DNA of 64,000 bases, taken from Luscinia megarhynchos (taxonomy: Eukaryota; Chordata; Aves; Passeriformes; Turdidae). Positions 54,480-64,000 of this stretch are shown piece by piece (the stretch's first letter is position 1; every line of letters starts with the position of its first letter). The notes beneath the pieces were generated by a model, which saw nothing but the letters and a program-made list of their open reading frames with translations, did no database searches and was not told where the DNA came from. Position numbers and translations under genes: made by a program. The stretch is from positions 10,004,002 through 10,068,001 of the forward strand of contig CM067570.1 in assembly GCA_034336665.1 (NCBI GenBank), read 5' to 3'.

Positions 54480-55639
54480 GTGAGGGGGTGAAAATTGTTG
54501 GAGCCCCTGGGTTTATTCAGAAAGGGGTTCCCTTTCTATGTGTGGAAATGGAAAGCAATTCCTGCTTCTCTGAAAGTTGTTCTCCTCCTAAAGCCTTTTG
54601 GAAACAGATGCAGAATCCAAAGCTGTTTCCACAGCACTTAGTGAAATTTTCAAGCCATCCTATGCAATAGTGTCCATCTCCTCTCTCATCTGGAGTTTCC
54701 TCAGATGTAACTGCTCCTTCTAGAAGGTAGTTTTGCCCTCTTATATGAGGGTGCATGAGAGGAAAATGGACAGTACACTTTCCAGAACTGTAATTAGTGA
54801 CACTGCCCTTGAACCAAAAAAAATCAGAGGAGAAAATGCAATCAGTCACTGCATGTCCCTAGTGGCATCTATTTTTATGTCTCATATTTGATCAGCTTGA
54901 TCTGAGTGCTTCCTAACAGCTGAAATGATAAAGTGAGAAGTAAAAGGAGGTTTAGAGTTTGTTCCACAAAATTTGAATGGGATTTAAGCTCTTAGAAGAG
55001 TTATGAGAGTTGCATTTTGCTGAATCTTGGTAGTATATTTGGAACTTCTTATTTCTTCTTTTTTTTCTTCTTTTTTTTAAATTGCAATTTCAGAAAATAA
55101 TCTGGAAGCATTTTTCCACTTTTTTTTAAAATAACATTTATACTTCAAAGTGTTCACATAAATGAGAGAGAAATTGGTTTTTTGTTTCTCTAGAGGAAAA
55201 AACCCTCCGTACAACACCATGGTAATTTATTTCGTTTACTTGATGAGTCTTGCCCCATGAGTACAGAATGTAATTTTTATCACAAGTCCAGAGCACTGGG
55301 AGTGGAGAAAAGATTCCAAAGGTCCTGGCACATTTTGAACAGTTTATTTTGCAGGTATATTACTAAAAATGTAAATAGTTTTCTCTCAGAGTAAATCACA
55401 CACTTTGCAAGCTTTAATTCATTCATGACCCTGTTTGGTAGGGAAATACTGTCCCTATCACAGAGAAACAAGGAGCTCATCCAGTTTTTATGAAGACAGT
55501 GAATGCCTTTTCATTTGGCTTTGGACCCAAAGCACAAACTCTTACATGCAAGGCAAAGTGTCTGCGGGGAAATCACTGTGGGAAGTCCCTAATGCCCTTT
55601 AATAAGTAATCCCAGAAACTCTCCTGAAAATCCTCTGTA

Positions 55640-55870
55640 CGTGGTCACCAGGGTTGCTTTCCCTGGCCCTACTCCCTGCTCATGCAGCCTCACCTCAGGC
55701 AGGTCCAGGACTACACCAAGGTGATCTTTGAATATCTCCAGGGCAGGGAAAGTCCACAGCCTCTCTGGGCAACCTGTGCCAGTGCTGAGCTAAGAAGGGT
55801 TTGTGATCCAGAAGGACAGAACCTTCTCTTTTTCAGTCTTATATCCATTATGTCTGTGACTTTTAGAAGA
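55640..55870 (-). mobile_element. CR1 LINE fragment in MYLK intron 7
   Basis: The + strand reads GGTGATCTTTGAATATCTCC, AGGGCAGGGAAAGTCCACAG and CCTCTCTGGGCAACCTGTGC, CAGTGCTGAG. This is the familiar reverse complement of the CR1 3' region, in which a small insert/loss pattern sits around the 'gggcaacctgtgccagtgct' block. It is better preserved than the copy at 14.8 kb. It is a short 5'-truncated piece with no coding capacity; ends are approximate. Confidence 0.8.
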
Positions 55871-56049
55871 ACAGTTTTCAGCCAGAAGCTTTTTTTTCAG
55901 ATATGTTTTTATATATTACCAAGTATTTGTTATTTTAAGAGATGGACTGGCCAAGAAGTTTTAGAAGGTCAGAAATATCAAACTTTCTGACAACAGTTTT
56001 GTGTATTGCCCATTAAGGTTTATATGATTATGTATGTGTAAAGTGTACC

Positions 56050-56108
56050 TAATTTATACTAAATTAAATAATACTAAATAAATATATAATAAATAATACT
56101 AATTATGA
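56050..56108. repeat. A/T-only imperfect tandem repeat
   Basis: Repeats of AATAATACTAA- and AAATAAATAT-like words, ending about 40 bp before the exon 8 acceptor. It may help or hinder branch-site choice for this cassette exon. Confidence 0.7.
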
Positions 56109-56146
56109 ATACCTATTCATAAAAATCCAAATGTCTGATTATCTAG

Positions 56147-56350
56147 TTTCAGGGAAACCAAAACCAGATGTGGAGTGGTTCAAAGAAGGCCGGCCTATTA
56201 AAGCTGGAGAAGATGTCCAAATATATGAGGAAGATGGAATTCATTGCCTATGGATAAAGAAAGCCTGCTTGAGGGACAGTGGATCTTACAGCTGTACAGC
56301 TGTCAACCCCAAAGGCCAGACTTCCAGCAGCTGGTTGTTAACTGTCAGAA
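56147..56350 (+). CDS. MYLK: MYLK coding exon 8: body of Ig domain 3, symmetric cassette exon
   Basis: Acceptor TGATTATCTAG, 204 nt (68 codons' worth), donor CAGAA|GTAAGT, phase 1 at both ends. It encodes V447 to R514: VSGKPKPDVEWFKEGRPIK, then VQIYEEDGIHCLWIKKACLR, then DSGSYSCTAVNPKGQ. It has core Trp457 and second cysteine Cys496. It aligns with the human exon of 69 residues (437-505) that is missing from MLCK2 and carries the Src-target tyrosines Tyr464 and Tyr471. Here Tyr473 corresponds to Tyr464, and Cys480 stands at the Tyr471 position. Because it is phase-symmetric it could be skipped in frame; whether this species skips it cannot be seen from DNA. Confidence 0.95.
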
Positions 56351-57434
56351 GTAAGTTCCTGTGAGCCCATCTGCACTTTGGAAACTTTGGCTGGGCTTTT
56401 TTAAGCTGTCAGAGCGTGGTTACTACATAATTTTTATTTGTTTATTTATTTTATTCGCAGTGGAGGTTGATTCTAATTCCTACCTCTGTGAATAAAGTGG
56501 TGTGTGATAGCTGGCAAGCCACTTTCTGCATCAGTTTCCCTTAGATACTGTGTTTTTTATTGTTTGTATAGCTAAAACCATCTCAATGCATGTTTTGTAC
56601 ACAGGGAGGCATATTCTCTACTCAGGTTTCCTATTAATGCTTGTATTTAATTCAGGTTGTCACTGGTTTTAGTGGTTTTGTTCTGCATTTAGTTTTTTTG
56701 AAACTGCTTAGCATTTCTACGCCCCAAATTTGAAATGTTTTATGAGTACAAACCAATTCTGTGCAGTAAAGTGAGTAAGAAGAAAAGGGAAGAAATGAGA
56801 ATTGCGATTTGCTTAATTCAATAACATGTCCCAATGACAAATAATTTTAAGCTTGCAGGCAGTGTCTTACTGGTCTGGTTGAAATTTTTGTTGGGTCTAT
56901 CAAATCCTGTCCTCAGTTCTAGTGTTTTAACCTGGTTTAAGTTTTGTCCTGGATCTGTGTTCATGATCATGCAATTTTTCTCTATTTGCTGTGCCTGAAG
57001 TTAAACTAGGAGATCCATGATAATTTCTTTCTGTCTCATGAGAGACCAAAAAACTGCATCTTTAAATCACACTGTTTCTCACTAGAAGAGGGACTGGGAA
57101 AATACAGACAAGTGGAGAGAATTACCCATCCTCTTCTTTGTGCTGAGCTCTCTGCTAATATGTTCTAGTGATTGGCTGCAAATGGTGGATTCTGGCATAG
57201 AAAATCACCACCAGAAACAGAGCTTGAGGCCTGGCAATGCCTGCCTTGGAGATGAGAGAAGAATCCCTTTTTTATACCAGTCTGCTGCTCAAAATGATTT
57301 ATATCCTCCAATAAAACATTTCACCATGGTTAGCCCAGCCATGTCATCTAAGCATACTTAGAAAAAAGTTCTAAGTGGTAAAGCTAATTTCATCAATTTC
57401 AGTTAAAGGAACTGTTTTCATTTTTGTTTTCAAG
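56351..57434 (+). other. MYLK: MYLK intron 8 (1.1 kb)
   Basis: Phase-1 intron, donor GTAAGT (perfect), acceptor TTTTCAAG. Nothing else was recognised in it. Confidence 0.92.
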
Positions 57435-57569
57435 GGCCTAAAGTTGAAGAGGTTGCTCCGTGCTTTTCCAGTGTCTTGAAAGGATGCACTGTGAGCGAAG
57501 GACAGGACTTCGTGTTGCAGTGCTGTGTCGCAGGGGTCCCTGTGCCCCACATCACATGGCTTCTCAATG
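57435..57569 (+). CDS. MYLK: MYLK coding exon 9: first half of Ig domain 4
   Basis: Acceptor TTTTCAAG|GGCC (an AAG rather than CAG acceptor), 135 nt, donor CTCAATG|GTAAGG, phase 1 to 1. Residues 516-559: PKVEEVAPCFSSVLKGCTVS, then EGQDFVLQCCVAGVPVPHIT and WLLN. It has first cysteine Cys544 (LQC), an adjacent Cys545, and core Trp556, so this is the start of an I-set domain. The second half (D-x-G-x-Y-x-C) is not found in the remaining 6.4 kb and must lie beyond the window. The exon frame happens to stay open 875 nt into the next intron, up to 58444, including part of the 36-bp minisatellite. That extension is not recognisable protein. Confidence 0.94.
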
Positions 57570-57744
57570 GTAAGGAATGCCCCGCTCTGCAACAGCTGCA
57601 TGAACTGACACCCCAAAGCGCGCTAATCACCCTAATCCAGCCCGAGGGGACACCTGAGGAAAGCCCTTTGCTCGAGCACCGAGAGCTGCGAGCAGGGGCT
57701 GTGCTGCCGCAGTTCTGCAAAGTGTCCAGCAGGGTGCGCTGGTG

Positions 57745-59571
57745 GCACGGCTGTGCCAGGGGAGTTACCTGTGCTGTGTCACACGGCTGTGCCAGGTGGG
57801 TTACCTGTACTGTGTCACACGGCTGTGCCACGGGAGTTACCTGTGCTGTGTCACACGGCTGTGCCAGGGGAGTTACCTGGGCTGTGTCACACGGCTGTGC
57901 CAGGTGGGTTACCTGTGCTGTGTCACACGGCTGTGCCACGGGAGTTACCTGTGCTGTGTCACACGGCTGTGCCAGGTGGGTTACCTGTGCTGTGTCACAC
58001 AACTGTGCCAGGGGAGTTACCTGTGCTGTGTCACACGGCTGTGCCACGGGAGTTACCTGTGCTGTGTCACACGGCTGTGCCAGGGGAGTTACCTGGGCTG
58101 TGTCACACGGCTGTGCCAGGTGGGTTACCTGGGCTGTGTCACACGGCTGTGCCAGGTGGGTTACCTGGGCTGTGTCACACAACTGTGCCAGGTGGGTTAC
58201 CTGGGCTGTGTCACACGGCTGTGCCACGGGAGTTACCTGGGCTGTGTCACACGGCTGTGCCAGGGAGTTACCTGTGCTGTGTCACACGGCTGTGCCAGGT
58301 GGGTTACCTGGGCTGTGTCACACGGCTGTGCCAGGGGGTTACCTGGGCTGTGTCACACGGCTGTGCCAGGTGAGTTACCTGGGCTGTGTCACACGGCTGT
58401 GCCAGGGGGTTACCTGGGCTGTGTCACACAGCTGTGCCAGGTGAGTTACCTGGGCTATGTCACACGGCTGTGCCAGGGGTTACCTGGGCTGTGTCACACA
58501 GCTGTGCCAGGGGAGTTACCTGTGCTGTGTCACACAGCTGTGCCAGGTGGGTTACCTGTGCTGTGTCACACGGCTGTGCCAGGGGAGTTACCTGGGCTGT
58601 GTCACACAACTGTGCCAGGGGAGTTACCTGTGCTGTGTCACACGGCTGTGCCACGGGAGTTACCTGGGCTGTGTCACACAGCTGTGCCAGGGAGTTACCT
58701 GGGCTGTGTCACACGGCTGTGCCAGGTGGGTTACCTGGGCTGTGTCACACAACTGTGCCAGGTGGGTTACCTGGGCTGTGTCACACGGCTGTGCCACGGG
58801 AGTTACCTGGGCTGTGTCACACGGCTGTGCCAGGGGAGTTACCTGTGCTGTGTCACACGGCTGTGCCAGGGGAGTTACCTGTGCTGTGTCACACGGCTGT
58901 GCCAGGTGGGTTACCTGGGCTGTGTCACACGGCTGTGCCAGGGGAGTTACCTGTGCTGTGTCACACGGCTGTGCCAGGTGAGTTACCTGGGCTGTGTCAC
59001 ACAGCTGTGCCAGGGAGTTACCTGTGCTGTGTCACACGGCTGTGCCAGGGAGTTACCTGGGCTGTGTCACACGGCTGTGCCAGGGGAGTTACCTGTGCTA
59101 TGTCACACGGCTTTGCCAGGGGAGTTACCTGTGCTGTGTCACACGGCTGTGCCAGGGGTTACCTGTGCTGTGTCACACAACTGTGCCAGGGGAGTTACCT
59201 GTGCTATGTCACACGGCTGTGCCAGGGAGTTACCTGTACTGTGTCACACGGCTGTGCCAGGGGAGTTACCTGGGCTGTGTCACACGGCTGTGCCAGGTGA
59301 GTTACCTGTGCTGTGTCACACAACTGTGCCAGGGGAGTTACCTGTGCTGTGTCACACGGCTGTGCCAGGGGAGTTACCTGGGCTGTGTCACACAACTGTG
59401 CCAGGTGGGTTACCTGGGCTGTGTCACACGGCTGTGCCAGGGGAGTTACCTGGGCTGTGTCACACAGCTGTGCCAGGTGAGTTTCCTGTGCTGTGTCACA
59501 CAACTGTGCCCAGTGGGTTACCTGGGCTGTGTCACACAGCTGTGTCACATGGCTGTGCCAGGGGAGTTACA
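57745..59571 (+). repeat. 36-bp minisatellite, about 50 tandem units
   Basis: Direct tandem array with a 36-bp period. A typical unit reads CTGTGCCAGGGGAGTTACCT followed by GTGCTGTGTCACACGG. Counting the TGTCACAC core gives about 50 copies. Variation is concentrated in three places: the linker (CAGGGGAG, CAGGTGGG, CACGGGAG, CAGGTGAG, or shortened CAGGGAG and CAGGGG forms of 35 and 34 bp), the base after ACCTG (T or G), and the triplet before CTGTGCC (CGG, CAA or CAG). The last units are more degenerate (GTTTCCTG, TGCCCAGTGGG, TGTGTCACATGG), as expected at an array edge. Units are contiguous with no unique spacers. All long ORFs here arise because the period is divisible by 3 and most units lack stops. 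Confidence 0.98.
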
Positions 59572-59736
59572 GGTTGACATCATGATCCCTCAGAGATGCT
59601 TTGGATGAGGACTCTTTCAATTAAAAGCCATATCTGTAAAACACTAGAAAAATTTATTCAGCCTAACTCTTGATCACCCCTTTTACTCCTGAAATGCAAT
59701 TTATTTTTTTTCAGACTCTCCCAGGCTATCTATCTT

Positions 59737-59766
59737 TGTGTGTATGTGTGTGTGTGTGTGTGTGTT
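59737..59766. repeat. (TG)n microsatellite
   Basis: About 15 TG units with one TA interruption, about 165 bp beyond the minisatellite. Confidence 0.9.
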
Positions 59767-61477
59767 TTGCCCCGGGATTATTTTAAAATTAATTATTTGC
59801 ACATGATCTCTGTTTTCCTTTAGCTATTCAGAGTAAAGGGGCTAACTGAAAAAGGTGGCAGGGCAAATGAACAGTGACCTTGAGTTTGGTATGTTCCCAC
59901 AGCCTGGACTGTTCCCCTTACCAGTAATTCCATGTCTAGAATAGAAAGGCCAGTGCTTTATTTACAACATAAAACATGTGAGTAAAGGTTCTGACACTCT
60001 CCCATTGGAAATAATTTGTTTCTCTGTCTGAAGGCTGTGCTGAAGTTCCTCCTTTGCAGATGTGAGTAGAATCTATTTGGCTGGGCAACAATTGTCTTGC
60101 AGCTCGAGGAGCAACTCTGAGTCAGTCGTTTCATGTTCATATTCCAAGGTACCCTTGCTACTAGTGTTCCCTTAGACACTGACTGATGTAGTTATACTCA
60201 GTTATCTTCACATACAGAGCATCTTCCTGTCTCATAGGACTGACTTTGGGTTGATTTTCAAATGACTTACAGCTCATCAGGTACAGATATATGGTCTCCA
60301 TTTATGTAGCCATGTTCTAATCAGAACACTGTTGTCTCCTGAAAAACAAAGCCTAGAGATAAATAAGCCATATATTTCTGGGATGCACTGTGTCCTCCTG
60401 CCTATTTTTCAGGTAATTTGTTTTATATTGACCTTTCTTCTCACTGAATTCATATGTCTGCCCCTGTTCAGATATAACCATGTTTACATTGCATCTAACT
60501 GCAATTGGCTCAATATCACAATGTAGGTGGGGTTTTTTAGTTAGCTGGATTTCAAACCATTGAGGTTCTGCAAGTCAGTGCATTAACTCTGCTCTTAAAT
60601 CAAAGGCAGTGTTGAGTCTGCATAACAGAAGCACAAGAAACTCTCATAATAATAAAAATTAGACACATCATATATTACTCTGAAGACACAAGCACACGAC
60701 TTTCATTCCAGGCTGCTGAAACATATCACCATAGTTTAATGCTTTTCTGTCTTGCATAGGATTGTGAGACATAACTGTTTATATACCATTTTGATACAAA
60801 CGTGAAAGGATTATAAACAGTTGTTTAATGTTGATGAACACTCCTAGGGCTATTATTTTACTTAAGAATCAAATTGGCTGTTGTGATATCCACTTGAATG
60901 CAAACATTTCCTTTCTGTCTACCACCTAGCTAGATACTACAAACTCCTCATATTTATATCAAATAAAGGAGAACGTGGTGAAATATTACTCCAAGCAGAC
61001 ATAACAGTGGTTTTGGCAAAATGACATAGTGGAGTCTTTCATCAACTGGCCACATGAAGAAAACAGTACATTCACAGTATATAACTGGAGGCAGGCAGAC
61101 CAATTCTGTTTTAAAAAAAAGTTTATTAGCATCTGCTCTCCATGTCTGGAGTATAAAGCTTTTTATATTCACAACTGAACTCTACTAGGACAGATGAAAA
61201 AGCAATATGCTGTGAGCAATCCCACTACTGTTCAAAATACAGAACTTCTGCTGAGTTCCATAGAAATAAAAATCACCTGGAACAGAATGTGTAAAGTTCA
61301 CTAGAAAATATCAAATGCATATTGTCTTCCAAGCATGACAATTGTAACAAACCAGAATTAATATGAGCACAATAGTGAGGAAATAATGTCTGTCTTGGTG
61401 AAATAATGGATGTGAAGACCAAGTTATCAATCATAAGAAACATGAACAGAAGGCTGCTTTGAGAAACAAATAAGAAG

Positions 61478-61483
<6 letters not shown>

Positions 61484-61510
<27 letters not shown>
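61484..61510. repeat. A homopolymer tract (27 nt)
   Basis: Uninterrupted A run in intron 9. It makes the Phe-run ORFs seen on the minus strand. No retroposed gene was recognised upstream of it. Confidence 0.9.
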
Positions 61511-61512
<2 letters not shown>

Positions 61513-64000
61513 GAAGGCAGCAGAACCTGCTCCCTTCCAGGCTGACCATCCCTTGATACTTAACAGGTTGCATGGTGTCCAGTCTGCCTTCTCCAATCTC
61601 CATGGAATCCACACCACCTGAGAACTGAAAGCCTTGCAACAACAACTTCTAAAATGTTACATCCAAGTACCACTTTAGGTACCAAGAATATCTACCAGCT
61701 GTGACTACATACCAATTCAAAACATTTTCCAAGCATTATACAGGTTGACCTCTCCTTCAGGACAAGTGCAAAAAAAAAAGTAGATGATGTATGCTCTGCA
61801 TTGTCTATAATTACTTCTTACCATCTGTAAGGATGAGTAGTTTTTCCATATTCATAGAGACTGCACAAATAAGAGCTACCTGACTGAACCATGGATTTCA
61901 TCCCAGCTCTTATTCTTCTCTACAAATCTAACAGTAAAGCTTTTTTCCCAACTTTTTCAAGATGGTTCTTTTCTCCTTTTGTTCTCCCTCTACATTTTAC
62001 TTAAGTTTCTTTCTGAATTTTCACTGATTTACTGGCAATTTCCCTGGAACTAAATTTTTTTTGTTTTAGTTCTGGCCTTATGAATAACTTTTTGCTTGTG
62101 CTCTCAGTGACAATACTTCAGTGTGTAACTCCAATTTACTTTATTTTCTTAAAATACTTTAGTCAACTTCTTTTTCAGTTGCAGGAATAACGAGTGGATT
62201 AGTGTTTTAAGTAACTTTTTATTCATATTGCTTTCTGCATGGGTTTTCTTTCTCCCAAAGTTTAACTGAACCTCTTCCTTCTGAATTTAAGAACAATATG
62301 ACCATGACTTTAGCATAACAATTCTCTGAGTAGTGTTTGGTTTAAGGATAGCTTTGGATTTGTCCAGAAAGCTTTTAATAAATGAGCCAGGGGAAAATTT
62401 CCTTTCCTCAGGCATAACATGCCAGCAGAAAGGTATTTTTTGTTATTGTTCCTGCTGCCAAGCTGTCCTGGAGATTTGACTGTTCTGCCTCTGGAGAAGG
62501 GAACGTTTCACTACTGGGAGAATTGTTTTTATTACATCAAAATATAAGTACTGTGGATATAACTTAGAATATTGCTGCAGGTTATTCCTCAGGGCTGATA
62601 TGCTTATGTTATTTTTCTGGGGTCTAATGAAAAGGCTGTTCTGTAAGTGAATTCACTATTTTTTGAATAATGCTGAAAAATGGCCATTTTTTTGGGAAGC
62701 TGAAGTGAAAAAGAGCCCTGGTAAAAGTTGAGGACATGGTAATGGTGTCCACACTTTGCTTTTCTGTGTAGAACACTTACCCTATTCATCTGGTTACTTA
62801 CAACAGAAATATAAAGGCATTTTTCAGCTTTTTGTGATGCAGATTTTATCCTTCTTATGCAGTTTCTGATATGGTATCGTAGCATCATTTGTCACCACTT
62901 AACAGTTTCAATGTCAGAATACCAGGCAAGGACTCTGTCAGTTTAGACATTCTGTAGTTGGACAGGAAGACAAGCCAGTGCCTCTTGTCCCTCTAGCAAA
63001 AACCTTTGTCTGGTTTGGTTTTAGCTCTACCTGTACATATTTGAATGCAGTGCTATTCCCACACACAGAAACACTGTGATTTATTGTAATAGCTCCAACA
63101 GTCTGTGTGTGACTGAGTGAAAATGAGCTCAGAGCTGCCAATAATATGGGACCTGTGACAAAGGTTGGAGAGATTTTATTCTAAAATTCTTCTGGGTAGT
63201 TGATTAAATATTCACCCCAATTTTTCATGCAATAGGAAATTTGCTAACTTAACAGATGGCTTATAAGCAAAGGATGAGGATCATCTACCATATTTTATAA
63301 TACATGCTAGTATTGGATTGCTGATTTTGGCACATGTTTGTGTTTCAGAATGAAACTTTGTATGCATATAGATAGTGCACAGATAATAGCTGCCTTCTGA
63401 GTTGGCTTCTTTTGAAAATCAAAGATGAGAGAAAAATTTGTCCCATCATTTAATTTATTCTGCTCATAGTGCAGAACTGGTTCTTAAAAACCCCAGATCT
63501 GTGTCCTTCAAAATTATTTTGGCAATGAAATAAATTTTGATCTTTTTTGACCACAAACTCCCAAGCAACAGACATCTTCAGATCAGTCCTGCACAATTTC
63601 TCTGCTGGTTCATCCCCTTCTCTTACATGACCATGATTTCTATTTCCAGCATTATGTTTATGCACAGGTATAAGGCTGTCTTAAGTATTGCATACACTGG
63701 GAAAGCAACCAAAGATGAGTCAGTAGTGGAAACTATTTAATATTGGGGAAACAGATTGTAGAAGTGTTTCAGAAAGGAAGGCTGAGACTGGTGGAGGTTC
63801 CTGAAACAAGAACAAGACAACTTTAGGCCATCTATACTAATATTTAAGCATGTCAAACCAATTCAAGGAACCAGTTTCTTCAAATGAGCTTCTTTAATAG
63901 TCACATCACCACAGATGAGACTGCATCCTTCTGTTACTGGCCATACTGTAGTGTAGATTGGCTGCTTCTGTAAATCAGATTCTTGGCTCCACTGCAGATT

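Larger units (their letters stand above)
54480..56146 (+). other. MYLK: MYLK intron 7 (1.7 kb)
   Basis: Phase-1 intron, donor GTGAGG, acceptor ATTATCTAG. It carries a CR1 fragment (55640-55870) and an A/T-only direct-repeat tract just before the acceptor. Confidence 0.92.
25713..57569 (+). other. MYLK: MYLK gene, 5' coding portion (nine coding exons, partial)
   Basis: Span of the recognisable part of the long-form myosin light chain kinase gene. The kinase is Ca2+/calmodulin dependent, phosphorylates myosin regulatory light chain, and acts on actomyosin in smooth muscle and nonmuscle cells. The long form adds an N-terminal string of Ig domains that targets it to actin structures. Seen here: nine exons of 150 (coding), 208, 49, 166, 166, 37, 563, 204 and 135 nt, with all GT-AG junctions and phases compatible (0, 1, 2, 0, 1, 2, 1, 1, 1 at the exon ends). 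They sum to 1678 coding nt, or 559 codons plus one base. The identification rests on near-complete agreement, exon after exon, with the remembered chicken long MLCK N-terminus. The gene continues beyond the window, where the kinase domain must lie. Upstream untranslated exons were not identified. Confidence 0.97.
57570..64000 (+). other. MYLK: MYLK intron 9, 5' part (at least 6.4 kb, continues past window)
   Basis: Phase-1 intron, donor GTAAGG. The first 170 nt are GC-rich and unique, followed by the 36-bp minisatellite. After 59.6 kb the DNA is ordinary AT-rich intron with a (TG)n run and a long A tract. No exon encoding the second half of Ig domain 4 was found, so the next exon is outside the window. 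Confidence 0.85.

Noticed and set aside
54480..54670. Extension of exon 7 past its donor in the 250-codon ORF
   Set aside because: The GCAAAG|GTGAGG donor and the continuation of the Ig3 domain in exon 8 show this is intron read-through.
57430..58227. 265-codon minus-strand ORF with QPCDTAQVTPLA repeats (and smaller ones at 58460 and 59204)
   Set aside because: Antisense reading of the same minisatellite and of MYLK exon 9; a by-product of the repeat period.
57745..59571. CRISPR-like direct repeat array
   Set aside because: Units are contiguous without unique spacers, and the locus is a vertebrate intron.
57742..59577. 611-codon + strand ORF, with 322-, 304-, 206-, 204- and 174-codon ORFs in the other frames
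   Set aside because: All are readings of the 36-bp tandem repeat, whose period is a multiple of 3. They are open in several frames at once, have no homologue and start inside the array.
61273..61645. Minus-strand ORFs with a run of Phe
   Set aside because: Translation of the 27-nt A tract; no processed gene copy could be recognised beside it.
57570..64000. Search for the next MYLK exon (second half of Ig domain 4)
   Set aside because: No acceptor followed in phase by the expected D-x-G-x-Y-x-C region was found, so the exon lies outside the window.

Overview
This 64 kb window is vertebrate nuclear DNA, almost certainly from a bird. It carries the 5' coding part of one gene on the + strand: MYLK, myosin light chain kinase, long (nonmuscle / 220 kDa) form. 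Nine coding exons can be placed to the base with consistent GT-AG junctions and codon phases. Together they encode the first 559 residues plus one base of the next codon. The protein agrees closely with the chicken long MLCK N-terminus as I remember it, with scattered substitutions, so a non-chicken bird is the best guess. CR1-type retroposon remnants and low repeat density agree with that.

Layout. 1-25712: AT-rich DNA with no supported coding sequence, probably 5' untranslated-exon intron and possibly upstream flank; the promoter is not recognisable here. 25713-25870: first coding exon with the start codon. 25871-43293: a 17.4 kb intron. 43294-57569: eight further coding exons separated by introns of 1.1-2.8 kb. 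57570-64000: start of a large intron that runs off the window; the rest of the fourth Ig domain, the later Ig domains, the DFRxxL actin-binding motifs, the Fn3 domain, the kinase and the calmodulin-binding/telokin part lie beyond it.

The encoded segment holds three complete Ig-like (I-set) domains and the first half of a fourth, joined by disordered Lys/Glu/Ser/Thr/Gln-rich linkers. Two linker pieces come from very small exons (49 and 37 nt). The 204-nt exon 8 has the same phase at both ends. It corresponds to the exon skipped in human MLCK2, so it can be left out without a frameshift.

The most unusual structure is a 1.8 kb minisatellite of about fifty 36-bp units (57745-59571). It starts 175 bp downstream of the exon 9 splice donor. 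Because 36 is a multiple of 3, it creates long spurious ORFs on both strands. Many units contain strong 5' splice-site sequences (CAG|GTGAGT or CAG|GTGGGT) inside a small inverted repeat, and the exon 9 reading frame stays open far into the array. Other non-coding features are two degraded CR1 copies, several MIR-like SINE relics, a perfect 16-bp-arm hairpin, a CpG-rich patch with a CTCF-like motif, and simple repeats. No other protein-coding gene, RNA gene or intact mobile element could be supported.
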